A stretch of DNA of 64,000 nt from assembly GCF_019352175.1 (NCBI RefSeq), contig NZ_JACBYI010000033.1, positions 1-64,000 on the forward strand. Reading direction: 5' to 3'. The stretch is from Paenibacillus sp. S150. Lineage in GTDB: Bacteria; Bacillota; Bacilli; Paenibacillales; Paenibacillaceae. Positions 35,563-44,550 of the stretch are shown piece after piece (the first letter of the stretch is position 1; each line of letters begins with the position of its first letter). Made by a program: the position numbers and the translations under genes. Below the pieces are notes generated by a model. That model was not told the origin of the DNA and ran no database searches. It saw only the letters and a list, made by a program, of their open reading frames with translations.

Positions 35563-37350
35563 CTAATAAAAGTCCTTGCTCATCGATGCAATAATCTGGA
35601 CCGTGGCTCCCTTGTCCGCCTCCGGATGATTGTAGATATTAAAGAACAGCCGGTTTTTGTACATCAGCTTCAGCCGGTTGACCGTATTCACAATGCCCAT
35701 ATTGCCGATTCCCGAGGTATTATTCTGAAGCTCGTACACCCCTTCGCCGGAGCCATGGATATTGCCGAGAATTTCCCTGATCCTCTCCGGCCTGAAGCCA
35801 TCCCCGTTATCCCGGATTTCAATGGCCCACAGCCCGTTGTACACCTTCACCTTCACCCGGATCTTCCAGGGCGGGTCCGTGTTCCTGAAGGCATGCTCAA
35901 TACAATTCTCCACGAAGGGCTGGATCACCAGCCGGGGCAGCTCGATCCGGTCAAACACCGCATCCTCATCAATCTCCCACTCCAGATCATCCTCGAAATT
36001 GTGCTCAATCAGCGACAAATAATGCTGGGTGTGCTTCAGTTCCTCCGTCAGCGTGACATGCTGGTAGGGGGAAGACACAATGTAACGCAGGCTGTCGGAC
36101 AAATGCTTGCACATCTCCGAGACCACGGCGTTCTTGCCTTCCTGGGCGGCAATGCTGATCAGATACAGGACATTGTGGATAAAATGGGGGGCAATCTGCG
36201 CCTGAAGCGCCGAATTCCGGGCCTTCACCTCTTCATGCAGCGCAAGCTTCTCCCGGTCAATGGATTCCTGCAGCCGTTCCAGCAGCTCCTTAAAGGCTTC
36301 ATTCAATTGGATCAGCTCATTGTTGTTGGACCGCGTGTCCGCCTTCACATTCATATTGCTGTAATTGATCCGCAGAATCTGGCTGCGCAGCTTGCGGATC
36401 GGAAGCAGCAGGTTTTTAGTGGAGAAGTGGATAAAGACGAACGAGAACAGAATCAGCGCTGTAATCAGCAGAATGGAAATATATTTCACCGAATTGACAG
36501 GTCCGAGCACCACATTCTTTGAGATCACAAGGTAAGCGGTCCAGCCGGTAACCGCCGATCTGTCATAGGCCACATAGCTCCGGCTCTTGTCGAGGTAGAT
36601 TCCGCGGTCCAGCGTCGTTGCCGCAAATGCGGGAACCTCCTGCCCTTCCCCGAGCGCCGGCGAGCTTGAGACCAGCTGATTCTCCGGTTCCAGAATATAC
36701 ACCTTGCTGTCGGCAATGCCGGCGGCGGAACGCTGCAGATATCTCGAATCCAGCTGGATGGCCAGATAGCCGTACACCTGCCCGTTCTGGTTCATAATTA
36801 CACGAACAAACGATATGCCGCCCGAAGGCTGGCGGTACAATGCGTAACCGCTTGCATTCCAGGTCGCCAGCTTGCCGCTTTCCTGGAGAAACGGTGCAAG
36901 CGAATCCGGGTTGCCGGCGTTGCCGAGATAAGAAGCCACCTCCGCCCCCTTCAGATCATAGATGATCATGTCTTCGATGTTCAGACTGGGACCGAGGGCC
37001 TGAAACATGATCTCCTTCAGCCTGCGGCTGCGCGTCAATCCCTCAAGGGTGATCTGCGGATAATCGCCGCCGGACAGCAGCAGAAATACTTCTTTATTGG
37101 ACAAAATCCGCTGCGACAGCTGGTTTTGGTTATTGATATAGAGATTCAGCTGATCGCTGACCTTGGCAGCCGCCAGCTTCATTTCATTCTCTGTTTTTTC
37201 CTTCAGCGGCTGGACGACCAGAAGGTTGACATAGACCAGAAAACAGCCGACTACGATCAGCAGCAGGAACATGAAGGTCAGAAAGAACTTGGTTTGCAGG
37301 CTCGGCTGGAGCCGGCCTCCGTTTGATTTTTTGCTGAATCTCACCAACAC
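35563..37350 (-). CDS. YesM-type sensor histidine kinase
   Basis: The 595-residue kinase has membrane segment 1 (about 20-45), an extracellular Cache sensor, membrane segment 2 (about 285-305), HAMP, a His_kinase domain with the phospho-acceptor in QIAPHFIHNVLYL, and an HATPase domain (FVENCIEHAF; DNGDGF). It starts at GTG 37350 after GGGAGG and is co-transcribed with the response regulator. It probably senses the same extracellular sugar as the importer encoded divergently. Confidence 0.93.
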   Translation of the reverse strand: MLVRFSKKSNGGRLQPSLQTKFFLTFMFLLLIVVGCFLVYVNLLVVQPLKEKTENEMKLAAAKVSDQLNLYINNQNQLSQRILSNKEVFLLLSGGDYPQITLEGLTRSRRLKEIMFQALGPSLNIEDMIIYDLKGAEVASYLGNAGNPDSLAPFLQESGKLATWNASGYALYRQPSGGISFVRVIMNQNGQVYGYLAIQLDSRYLQRSAAGIADSKVYILEPENQLVSSSPALGEGQEVPAFAATTLDRGIYLDKSRSYVAYDRSAVTGWTAYLVISKNVVLGPVNSVKYISILLITALILFSFVFIHFSTKNLLLPIRKLRSQILRINYSNMNVKADTRSNNNELIQLNEAFKELLERLQESIDREKLALHEEVKARNSALQAQIAPHFIHNVLYLISIAAQEGKNAVVSEMCKHLSDSLRYIVSSPYQHVTLTEELKHTQHYLSLIEHNFEDDLEWEIDEDAVFDRIELPRLVIQPFVENCIEHAFRNTDPPWKIRVKVKVYNGLWAIEIRDNGDGFRPERIREILGNIHGSGEGVYELQNNTSGIGNMGIVNTVNRLKLMYKNRLFFNIYNHPEADKGATVQIIASMSKDFY

Positions 37351-37481
37351 AGCGAATCCTCCCTGAACCGTTTGATGATCCTACTGTACATCCAAAAGGG
37401 TGAATGAACAAGCAGGACACAGTTCAGAATATTACACAGAAAGAGTCAAGGACAGCCATGTACCTTACACAGGCAGCGCTC

Positions 37482-37507
37482 TATAATCAAAAATGTAAAC
37501 GGATTCA
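37482..37507 (+). promoter_or_regulatory. -10 box and perfect cre site before the binding-protein gene
   Basis: TATAAT (37482-37487) is followed five bases later by ATGTAAACGGATTCA (37493-37507), which matches the CcpA consensus WTGNAANCGNWNNCW at every position. This places CcpA over the transcription start and predicts glucose repression. No good -35 was found, consistent with activation by the YesN-type regulator. Confidence 0.75.
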
Positions 37508-37538
37508 AAAAGAACAAATCAACTACGGGGGCGATAGC

Positions 37539-38861
37539 ATGAATGACAAAATGAAAAAATTGGCAACAGGCATACTGGCCGGAGCAATGGCCTTATCGCT
37601 GGCTGCATGCGGCTCTGGCAGCTCCGGCGCCGGCAATGCCTCGGAGACGGGCAAGGGCGGCAGCGGCGGCGGGCAAAAGGTCACCATTGAGCTGGCCATC
37701 TCCAAAAGCTCGCAGGATTCGGCGTTTGTCGCACAGGATCTGCTGGATGAATTCGAGCAGAAAACCAACATCAAAGTGAACCTGCAGCTGCTCCCGGCGG
37801 AACAGACAGCTACCGTGCTCCAGACTAAGCTGGCCGTTGATGAAGTGCCGGATATTATCCAATACAACCTTGCCAGCGCCACAACGGACCTTAACCTGGA
37901 GCGCAACTTCGAGATTCTTGACAATGAGCCATGGGTTGAAAGACTGCTGAACAAGGATGTGCTCTCCGCTTATGACCATGTCTACAGCTTCCATGTAAGC
38001 CAGGATACAGGCATGCAGGGAGTGGTGTACAACAAGGACATCTTCAAAGAGCTTGGACTTGAAATTCCGGACAATTTCGAGGAATTCCTGGCGGTCTGCG
38101 AGAAAATCAAGTCCAGCGGAATTACACCGGTTTTCATGCCGTTCAAGGATAACTGGGCCGCGAACATTTGGCCGGCTGCCGCTTTTGCCGACTGGGCCGC
38201 GAAGAACGAGCCGGCGCTGTTCGACGACATCAACGCCGGCCGCAAAAAATGGTCCGAGGTTCCCGAGTTCGCAGAGTTCCTGCAGCAGCAATATGAAGTC
38301 TACCAGAAGGGCTATACCAACGCCGACATTCTCAGCGACAGCTACGATATGGCTGTAGGCAAATTCCTGAATAAGGAAACTGCAATGATGTTCATGGGCG
38401 ATTGGCTGATTGTAAATGTGGCCGAAAAAGATCCCAATATGAAGCTCGGACTCTTCGCCATTCCTTCTTCCGAAGGGGCAAGCCTCGGCGCAAGTCCGCT
38501 GGGCGGCCAGCTGTTCATTCCGAAGAAATCCAAGCATATGGCAGAAGCCAAGCAATTCCTCGACTTCATTGCCACCAAGGAGGTAGCACAGAAGATCGTG
38601 GACAATCAGGGCTATGTCTCCAATCTCAGCGATGTGACTACGCCTGAGCTTCCGGAATACAAGCAGGAGATTGTGGATCAATACATCACACCGAAGAAAA
38701 CCGTACTGACCACCCATGCTTACATGCTGGTAGACCGCAGCGAGCTGTACCGTCTGCTCCAGGACGAATTTGCCGGCGGTCTGGACCCTGAGGGCGTTCT
38801 CAAGGCCTGGGATGAAAAATTCAGCCAGCTGATGAAGGACAAGGGTGCTGAAGGCTTCTGA
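37539..38861 (+). CDS. Extracellular sugar-binding lipoprotein
   Basis: The precursor has 440 residues. MNDKMKKLATGILAGAMAL leads to the lipobox SLAAC, then a Gly/Ser linker and a MalE-type family-1 binding domain (EFEQKTNIKVNLQLLP, GDWLIVN). I start at ATG 37539, preceded by ACGGGGGCG. The open frame extends 45 codons further, but that part covers the promoter and cre site. It is divergent from the YesMN pair and first in an operon with two MalFG-type permeases. Confidence 0.92.
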   Translation: MNDKMKKLATGILAGAMALSLAACGSGSSGAGNASETGKGGSGGGQKVTIELAISKSSQDSAFVAQDLLDEFEQKTNIKVNLQLLPAEQTATVLQTKLAVDEVPDIIQYNLASATTDLNLERNFEILDNEPWVERLLNKDVLSAYDHVYSFHVSQDTGMQGVVYNKDIFKELGLEIPDNFEEFLAVCEKIKSSGITPVFMPFKDNWAANIWPAAAFADWAAKNEPALFDDINAGRKKWSEVPEFAEFLQQQYEVYQKGYTNADILSDSYDMAVGKFLNKETAMMFMGDWLIVNVAEKDPNMKLGLFAIPSSEGASLGASPLGGQLFIPKKSKHMAEAKQFLDFIATKEVAQKIVDNQGYVSNLSDVTTPELPEYKQEIVDQYITPKKTVLTTHAYMLVDRSELYRLLQDEFAGGLDPEGVLKAWDEKFSQLMKDKGAEGF

Positions 38862-38916
38862 AATTGACAGGACAACAGGCAGAATAAAGCCCGGGCTATA
38901 CAAGGAGTGTGAAGAG

Positions 38917-39789
38917 ATGAAGATATCCAAGAAACTATACTCGTATTACCTTATCTGGCCTGCGCTGCTGATCTATTCCATATTTTTTGTGCTGCCCGCA
39001 CTCGCCGGGCTGTTCTATTCCTTCACGGACTGGCGGCTGGACCGGGAGGCCGTTTCCTTTGTCGGCTGGGACAACTTTGAACGGATTTTCACGGATAGAA
39101 TCCTGCTCCTGGCGATCAAGAATACCGTCATTTTTGCGGTAGTTACCGTACTCGGCAAGAACCTGCTCGGAATCGCGCTTGCTGTGGGCCTGAATATAAG
39201 GCTGAAATCCAGAAATCTGCTGCGGGCGATTTTTTACTCGCCGTCGATCCTCAGCGTCCTGGTAATCAGCATTGTATTCACACCCATGCTGCGCTCCGAC
39301 GGCACGGTTAACCGCATCTTGGACACTGTCGGCCTGCATTCCTTAAGCCAGGCCTGGCTGACCAATCCGTCGGTCGTCATCTGGACTGTCGCCGCCGTCT
39401 CCATCTGGCAGCATACCGGCTTCCAGATGGCCATCTACCTGGCCGGACTCCAGTCCATTTCAAAAGAATATTATGAAGCAGCCACGATTGACGGGGCCGG
39501 CTCCTGGAGAAGCTTCCGCAGCATCACCATTCCGCTCCTGCTTCCGGCCATCAACATCAATCTGATGCTCACCCTGATCGGCGGCCTCAAGGTATTCTCC
39601 GAGGTATTCGTGCTTACCGGCGGGGGGCCGGGCAATGCCTCCCAGGTGGTGGGCACCATCATCCTGCGCTCGTTCGGGGAAGGCAGCTGGGGCCTCGGCA
39701 CAGCGGTCAACACGCTGCTGTTCGCTGCAGTCACCATCATTGCCATTCCGCTGCTGATCTTCATGCGGCGCAAGGAGGTATCGGAGTAA
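38917..39789 (+). CDS. Sugar ABC importer permease, MalF/UgpA type
   Basis: The protein has 290 residues with six membrane segments, an N-terminal WPALLIYSIFFVLPALAGL and the EAA loop YEAATIDGAGSWRSFRSITI. Start ATG 38917 has AAGGAG 9 nt upstream. It forms the channel with the next gene, whose ATG overlaps its stop by one base. Its relatives mostly carry oligosaccharides or cellobiose-type sugars. No ATPase is present. Confidence 0.92.
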   Translation: MKISKKLYSYYLIWPALLIYSIFFVLPALAGLFYSFTDWRLDREAVSFVGWDNFERIFTDRILLLAIKNTVIFAVVTVLGKNLLGIALAVGLNIRLKSRNLLRAIFYSPSILSVLVISIVFTPMLRSDGTVNRILDTVGLHSLSQAWLTNPSVVIWTVAAVSIWQHTGFQMAIYLAGLQSISKEYYEAATIDGAGSWRSFRSITIPLLLPAININLMLTLIGGLKVFSEVFVLTGGGPGNASQVVGTIILRSFGEGSWGLGTAVNTLLFAAVTIIAIPLLIFMRRKEVSE

Positions 39790-40619
39790 TGGGCTACACA
39801 CGCAAAATGGCCTGGCGCAACTATCTGGTCGAAGGCTTCCTGATCCTTGCCTCGCTGCTGATTATCCTGCCGCTGCTGGTCATGATTTTCGGCAGCTTCA
39901 TGAACAGCGCAGAGGTGCTGAAGTTCTCCTTGCGGCTCCCGGAAGAGTGGAGGTTCTCCAACTATACAACCGTATTCAAGGAAGGCGGCCTGGGCCGCGC
40001 TTTTCTGAACGGGCTGCTGATCACCGGCGTTTCTTCCATCCTGAATATCTTCACCTCTTCGGCGGCCTCCTTCATTCTGGTCCGCAGAGAGACCAAGTGG
40101 TCCAATTTTCTGTATATGTTCTTTTTCATGGGCCTGATTGCCCCGATGTCCACCATCACCACGATCCGCGTTGTGCAGTGGATGGGCTTCTACGGCAGCA
40201 TCACCAGCGTAATCTTCATCTACGCTTCGCTTAATACCGCGTTCAGCGTGTTTCTGTACAGCGGATTCATCCGTTCCATCCCCAAAGCGCTGGATGAGGT
40301 CGCCTTCCTGGAAGGCGCCAATACCTTTGATGTCTTCTTCAAAATCGTCACCCCGCTGATCGTTCCGGTCAACGCAACCGTGGCGATCATGGTCTTCATG
40401 TCCGTCTGGAACGACATTACCATTCCGCTCTATTTCCTGACCGACAGCTCGGACTGGACCATGCCGCTCTCTGTATACAATTTCTACGGCAAGTACAGCC
40501 GGGACTGGAATCTGATTTTCGCCGATCTGGTGCTGACCTCGCTGCCGGTGCTGATTCTGTACCTGTTCTGCCAGAAATATATTGTGAGCGGGCTTACCGC
40601 CGGTGCGGTCAAGGGCTAA
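39789..40619 (+). CDS. Sugar ABC importer permease, MalG/UgpE type
   Basis: The 276-residue membrane protein has the EAA loop DEVAFLEGANTFDVFFKIVT and the C-terminal QKYIVSGLTAGAVKG typical of MalG-type subunits. Its ATG shares one base with the TAA of the preceding permease, so translation is coupled. It ends the three-gene importer operon. No glycosidase is attached. Confidence 0.92.
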   Translation: MGYTRKMAWRNYLVEGFLILASLLIILPLLVMIFGSFMNSAEVLKFSLRLPEEWRFSNYTTVFKEGGLGRAFLNGLLITGVSSILNIFTSSAASFILVRRETKWSNFLYMFFFMGLIAPMSTITTIRVVQWMGFYGSITSVIFIYASLNTAFSVFLYSGFIRSIPKALDEVAFLEGANTFDVFFKIVTPLIVPVNATVAIMVFMSVWNDITIPLYFLTDSSDWTMPLSVYNFYGKYSRDWNLIFADLVLTSLPVLILYLFCQKYIVSGLTAGAVKG

Positions 40620-40858
40620 GGTTGAAGCAGGCTTTGAGCTGTTGAATTCAAACGGAGCTTAAGCAGGATTCAAGCGGGACTCAAGCGGGACTCAAGCGGA
40701 ACTCGCAGGATTTGAGCCTTTGCTTTGGGGAGGGAGGCCGCAGGCCTGCAACGGACCGGGAAGCTCTTAATATCGGTGAGGGCTGTGGTTTCGCTGTGCG
40801 AACGGACTCCAGTGCAGTTGTGTCCGAAAGCCCATAGCGGAGTCAGCCTAATACACAC
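40620..40858. other. Intergenic stretch after the MalFG-type operon
   Basis: It contains three short direct repeats of CAAGCGGGACT-like sequence (about 40671-40703), a GC-rich GGCCGCAGGCC segment, and no supported gene. The 73-bp element follows at 40859. Confidence 0.5.
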
Positions 40859-40931
40859 AAAATAACCCCACAAAGTGGGGCCTTGGCTTCGATGATGACT
40901 CAGGTACTTTGCGGGGACCCCAAAACATATA
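40859..40931 (-). repeat. 73-bp structured repeat element, copy 2
   Basis: This is the best-formed copy. Minus strand: CCCCGCAAAGT early, an invariant middle, then CCCCAC-TTT-GTGGGG and TTATTTT. The early segment can pair with ACTTTGTGGGG over 11 positions (one G-U), competing with the terminal hairpin. In that orientation it lies downstream of the lacI-type gene and its terminator. Confidence 0.82.
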
Positions 40932-40945
40932 CATTCTTATCTTTC

Positions 40946-40981
40946 AAAAAAGACGGGGCAGGCCGCTCAATTGGCCTGCCT
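40946..40981 (-). terminator. Terminator of the lacI-type gene
   Basis: On the minus strand GGCAGGCC-AATTGAGC-GGCCTGCC forms a perfect 8-bp stem followed by CCGTCTTTTTT. It lies 60 bp past the regulator stop. Confidence 0.88.
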
Positions 40982-41041
40982 CATCTTATGTAATTGCTCC
41001 CGCATGGGCATATGCCCGACGCAGTGCACCTGTCTTCAGGC

Positions 41042-42013
41042 TTACGTCGTCGCCCGCTTGACCAGTCTGAATTGCAGCTTCTTCTGTACCGTTTCCTCAT
41101 GGTTCAGCTTGCCCAGCAGCAGATAGAACGCATTCTGCGCCTGGGCGGCAATGGGATTATCGATCGAGGTGATTCCCAGCGTATGGGCAAGCTCCGTGTT
41201 GTCAAAGCCGACGATAGCCAGCTCCTCCGGAACCTTCACCTGCTGCCTGCGGGCTTCGTTCAGCAGGCCCGCCGCCACCAGATCATTGGCACAGAGGACC
41301 GCATCCGGGCGTTCCTTCGCACCCTGCAGAAGCTCCCCGACCAGCCGCTCTCCGTCCCGGATGGAGTAGATGCCAGTGCGCGACCACCCGGGAGGCACAG
41401 CCAGGCTGTGCTTGTTCATAATATCCTCATAGGCTTCCAGCCGGCTGAGCGTATTCATGCTGCTCGGCCTGCCGAGCGCATTGGCGATCCGGGTATACCC
41501 TTGCCCGATCACATGCTCAACCCCCAGCTTGTACCCGTCATATTGATTCATGGCTACCGAAAGGATCTCGGGAAGCCGCATCCGCTGCCAGGAGACAATC
41601 GGCCCGTATTTGCAATAGGAGCCGATCAGGCCATGATCATTGACACAGGTGATGATGACCAGCGCATCCACTCTTTTTCTCCGCAGATCCTCAAAGGCCT
41701 TCAGCTCCTTCTTCGCATCCCCGCCCGAGGTGTACACGATGGTCTGGTACCCATTCTGGCTGGCCGTCTCCACAAAGCTGTTCAGAAAAGGCAGCATCAC
41801 TTCGTTGATGCCCTCCGCGCACATGCCGATCTGCAAAGTCCGCCCTTTCGACAGGGAGACGGCATTGCCGTTCGGAGCATAGTCCAGCTCCTTCATAATC
41901 GCCAAAATTCTGTCCCTCGTCTCCGGGTTGACATGAGGGGAATGATTCAGGACTCTGGATACCGTAGCCTTGGAAAATCCCGCCAGCTTCGCAATTTGAT
42001 CAAGATTCGACAT
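41042..42013 (-). CDS. LacI-family transcriptional regulator
   Basis: The 323-residue protein has an N-terminal helix-turn-helix LDQIAKLAGFSKATVSRVL and a sugar-binding-type effector domain (for example AIVGFDNTELAHTLGITSID). It is divergent from the GH1 gene, with the palindrome TGTAACGCGTTACA between them, and so most likely represses both. The effector is probably a beta-glucoside or its 6-phosphate. Confidence 0.93.
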   Translation of the reverse strand: MSNLDQIAKLAGFSKATVSRVLNHSPHVNPETRDRILAIMKELDYAPNGNAVSLSKGRTLQIGMCAEGINEVMLPFLNSFVETASQNGYQTIVYTSGGDAKKELKAFEDLRRKRVDALVIITCVNDHGLIGSYCKYGPIVSWQRMRLPEILSVAMNQYDGYKLGVEHVIGQGYTRIANALGRPSSMNTLSRLEAYEDIMNKHSLAVPPGWSRTGIYSIRDGERLVGELLQGAKERPDAVLCANDLVAAGLLNEARRQQVKVPEELAIVGFDNTELAHTLGITSIDNPIAAQAQNAFYLLLGKLNHEETVQKKLQFRLVKRATT

Positions 42014-42053
42014 GCCGCCTCTCCTTTATAGCAAAAAAGTTCAAAGATATTAC

Positions 42054-42073
42054 TTGACATGTAACGCGTTACA
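42054..42073. promoter_or_regulatory. LacI-family operator with adjacent -35 box
   Basis: The 14-bp perfect palindrome TGTAACGCGTTACA (42060-42073) follows TTGACA (42054-42059) directly. It therefore lies in the spacer of a promoter for the GH1 gene, with a weak -10 around 42077-42084. Binding would exclude RNA polymerase. Confidence 0.85.
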
Positions 42074-42158
42074 ACGTTTAGCATTCAATTTGAAGGAAAC
42101 AATATCAGCTTACCATAAATCATCCAATAATCTATAAAAGTAAAAGGCGGGATAACAA

Positions 42159-43580
42159 ATGAGCGTACACTTTCCGGACGGTTTCCTGTGGGGCGGCGCA
42201 GTCGCCGCAAACCAGTGTGAAGGCGCATATGACGAAGACGGCAAAGGCTGGTCCACGCAGGATGTGGCTCCGCAAGGAATCAAAGGCCCGGTTACCGAGG
42301 TGCCTACCGAAGATAATCTGAAGCTCGCCGGCATTGATTTCTACCACCGTTATAAGGACGATATCCGGCTGTTTGCCGAAATGGGCTTCAAGGTGTTCCG
42401 CACCTCCATTGCCTGGTCACGGATTTTTCCGAAGGGGGATGAGCCGGAGCCTAACGAGCAGGGCCTGCAATTCTATGACAAGCTGTTCGACGAATGCCGC
42501 AAATACGGCATTGAACCGCTGGTGACCCTCTCGCATTACGAAACGCCGCTGCATTTGTCCAAGCAATATAACGGCTGGGTCAACCGTGAGCTGGTGGGCT
42601 TCTATGAGCGTTATGCCAGAACCGTGTTCACCCGCTACAAGGATAAAGTGAAATATTGGCTGACGTTCAACGAGATCAACTCGATTCTGGAAGAGCCGTT
42701 CATGAGCGGCGGCATCTATACGCCGAAGAAGGAGCTCAGCAAACAGGATCTGTACCAGGCCATTCACCACGAATTCATTGCCAGCGCGCTGGCGGTAAAG
42801 ATTGGCCACGAGATTAATCCCCAGGCCAAAATCGGCTGCATGGTGCTCAGTATGCCAACCTATCCGCTAACGCCGAATCCGGATGATGTGATTGCGGCGA
42901 TGGAAGCGGAGCACAAGAACTACTTCTTCGGCGACGTGCATGTGAGAGGCGAATATCCGGGCTATATGAAACGCTTCTTCAGAGAACATGGCATTGGCAT
43001 TCATATGGAGCCGGGAGATGCGGATATTCTCAAGCATACGGTGGATTTTGTCTCCTTCAGCTACTATGTAAGCATCTGCGAAACGGCGGATGACAGCCAA
43101 AAGAATCAAACGGAGGGCAATCTGTTCAGCGGTGTGTTCAACCCTTATCTGCAAGCCAGCGAATGGGGCTGGCAGATTGATCCCCAGGGCCTGCGCTATG
43201 TGCTGAATATGTTCCATGACCGGTATCAGAAACCGCTGTTTATCGTTGAGAACGGCCTCGGGGCTGTGGACAAGCTGATTGCGGGTCAAGACGGCGTGCC
43301 GACGGTCGAGGATGATTACCGGATTCAATATTTGAACGATCACCTCGTTCAGGTAGGCGAAGCCCTTGAGGATGGCATTGAGATTATGGGTTATACTTCC
43401 TGGGGCTGCATTGACCTGGTCAGCGCCTCTACCGCACAGATGAGCAAGCGTTACGGGTTCATTTATGTAGACCGCCATGATGACGGCTCAGGAACCCTGG
43501 AGAGATACCGCAAGAAATCGTTCCACTGGTATAAGGATGTCATTGCGTCGAACGGCCAAAGCCTGAAGCGCAGCAAGTAG
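42159..43580 (+). CDS. 6-phospho-beta-glucosidase-like enzyme, GH1
   Basis: The 473-residue enzyme has acid/base Glu172 in TFNEIN and nucleophile Glu363 in IVENGLG. The Ser428-Lys429-Tyr431 cluster in MSKRYGF is the phosphate-binding signature of GH1 enzymes acting on 6-phospho-sugars. The whole sequence follows AscB/BglA-type 6-phospho-beta-glucosidases (FKVFRTSIAWSRIFP, MGYTSWGCIDLVSAST). It hydrolyses phosphorylated aryl-glucosides, cellobiose or gentiobiose in the cytoplasm. It is monocistronic, and no phosphotransferase system gene occurs in the window. A G-rich ribosome binding site precedes ATG 42159. A REP-like hairpin starts on its stop codon. Confidence 0.92.
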   Translation: MSVHFPDGFLWGGAVAANQCEGAYDEDGKGWSTQDVAPQGIKGPVTEVPTEDNLKLAGIDFYHRYKDDIRLFAEMGFKVFRTSIAWSRIFPKGDEPEPNEQGLQFYDKLFDECRKYGIEPLVTLSHYETPLHLSKQYNGWVNRELVGFYERYARTVFTRYKDKVKYWLTFNEINSILEEPFMSGGIYTPKKELSKQDLYQAIHHEFIASALAVKIGHEINPQAKIGCMVLSMPTYPLTPNPDDVIAAMEAEHKNYFFGDVHVRGEYPGYMKRFFREHGIGIHMEPGDADILKHTVDFVSFSYYVSICETADDSQKNQTEGNLFSGVFNPYLQASEWGWQIDPQGLRYVLNMFHDRYQKPLFIVENGLGAVDKLIAGQDGVPTVEDDYRIQYLNDHLVQVGEALEDGIEIMGYTSWGCIDLVSASTAQMSKRYGFIYVDRHDDGSGTLERYRKKSFHWYKDVIASNGQSLKRSK

Positions 43581-43619
43581 AAACGGCTTCGCCGTCCTTA
43601 TAAAGACGGTATCCGTTTC
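43580..43619 (+). repeat. REP-like nested hairpin, copy 2
   Basis: This is the reverse-complement match of 1943-1982, beginning with the last base of the GH1 stop codon. The outer stem is GAAACGG/CCGTTTC and the inner stem is CCGTCTTTATA-like. It may protect the 3' end of the GH1 mRNA. Confidence 0.8.
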
Positions 43620-43678
43620 AGCGAGAAAGATAAGCCTAATTCTTAGCGTGAAACATATACATTCATATCTTTCAAGCA

Positions 43679-44223
43679 GAAGCGGCTGCGCCGTCCTTGA
43701 CCGGGCAGCGCAGCCGTTTGCATTTCAGGTGTAGGGCTGGCTGCTGAAGCCAGGCAGAAGGCCAAGTGGAAAAAGTGAACCCCATTCTCCCCACGTCCCC
43801 TTTTTCGCAAGCGTTAGCGGGAAAAAGGATACCTAATTGTTCCGTTTCTCTCCCTCTATGGGGAATACGCCCTAATTAAAATGAACTTGAACCATTCATT
43901 CAAAGGGCAGCCATTTTAGTGGTAAAAAGGATAACTAAAGTAGCTCATTTCGGATACTGGATCATCCCTAGTGGGAAAAAGTACACCTAATTCGGCTAAA
44001 ATCAGCCATATGGAGGGAGCGGGTCTCTATTAAGTGTACAAAATCCCACTAAAGTCCGTTCAAGCCAGAATTCCAGCCCATTAGTGTTACTTTTTACACT
44101 TCGCTTCCGTTCCCTATGAATTTCCTTGCGTTGCATCAGCGTTTTCAGGTTCTCCGGTTCCATTCCTATACATTAAATTACCTTTTTGGCTCAACACCAA
44201 AATCAGCGGTTGACGATGTGAAT
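43679..44223. repeat. Long intergenic module, full copy 2
   Basis: It is colinear with 12804-13344. The opening hairpin is CGGCTGCG..CGCAGCCG, direct TAG motifs lie at 43815, 43917 and 43969 (spacings 102 and 52), and the inverted CATTAGTGTTACTTTTTACAC lies near 44078. It ends in GGTTGACGATGTGAAT, the same end as copy 1. It is non-coding. Bases 44224-44363 show no recognised feature. Confidence 0.85.
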
Positions 44224-44363
44224 GAAAGTCCGGCGGGTTCAGAGGGTTCTTCCGATCGCTGTTAAAGCCTGGTTTCCTGATTGGAATAAGATTGATGGAC
44301 GCGGACGCAGCGATATTTGATTCCTCAGTGGTGCCGCGCAACGGCATGGGTGTCTTATCTTTC

Positions 44364-44434
44364 AAAATAACCCCACAAAGTGGGGCCTTGGCTTCGATGA
44401 TAACTCAGGTACTTTGCGGGGACCCCAAAACATA
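44364..44434 (-). repeat. 73-bp structured repeat element, copy 3
   Basis: It is nearly identical to copy 2, with a single change (GATGATAACTCAGG) in the otherwise invariant middle. Both alternative minus-strand stems are kept. It is joined directly to a diverged REP-like hairpin (44456-44494). Confidence 0.8.
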
Positions 44435-44550
44435 TAAAATCTGATCTTTCAAGCAGAAACGGCTTCGCCGTCCTTATAAGGGACGGGGTGTTTCAGTGAG
44501 AAATAGAAGGATCATTTAATGTGCAGAGCATATAAAGTCTTATCTTTTGA

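Noticed and set aside
37593..38930. 445-codon minus-strand frame
   Set aside because: It is antisense to the binding-protein gene at 37539, with no start signal or recognisable domain.
42060..42073. cre site for CcpA
   Set aside because: TGTAACGCGTTACA lacks the CG at the required consensus position. The perfect symmetry and the adjacent lacI-type gene favour a local repressor operator.
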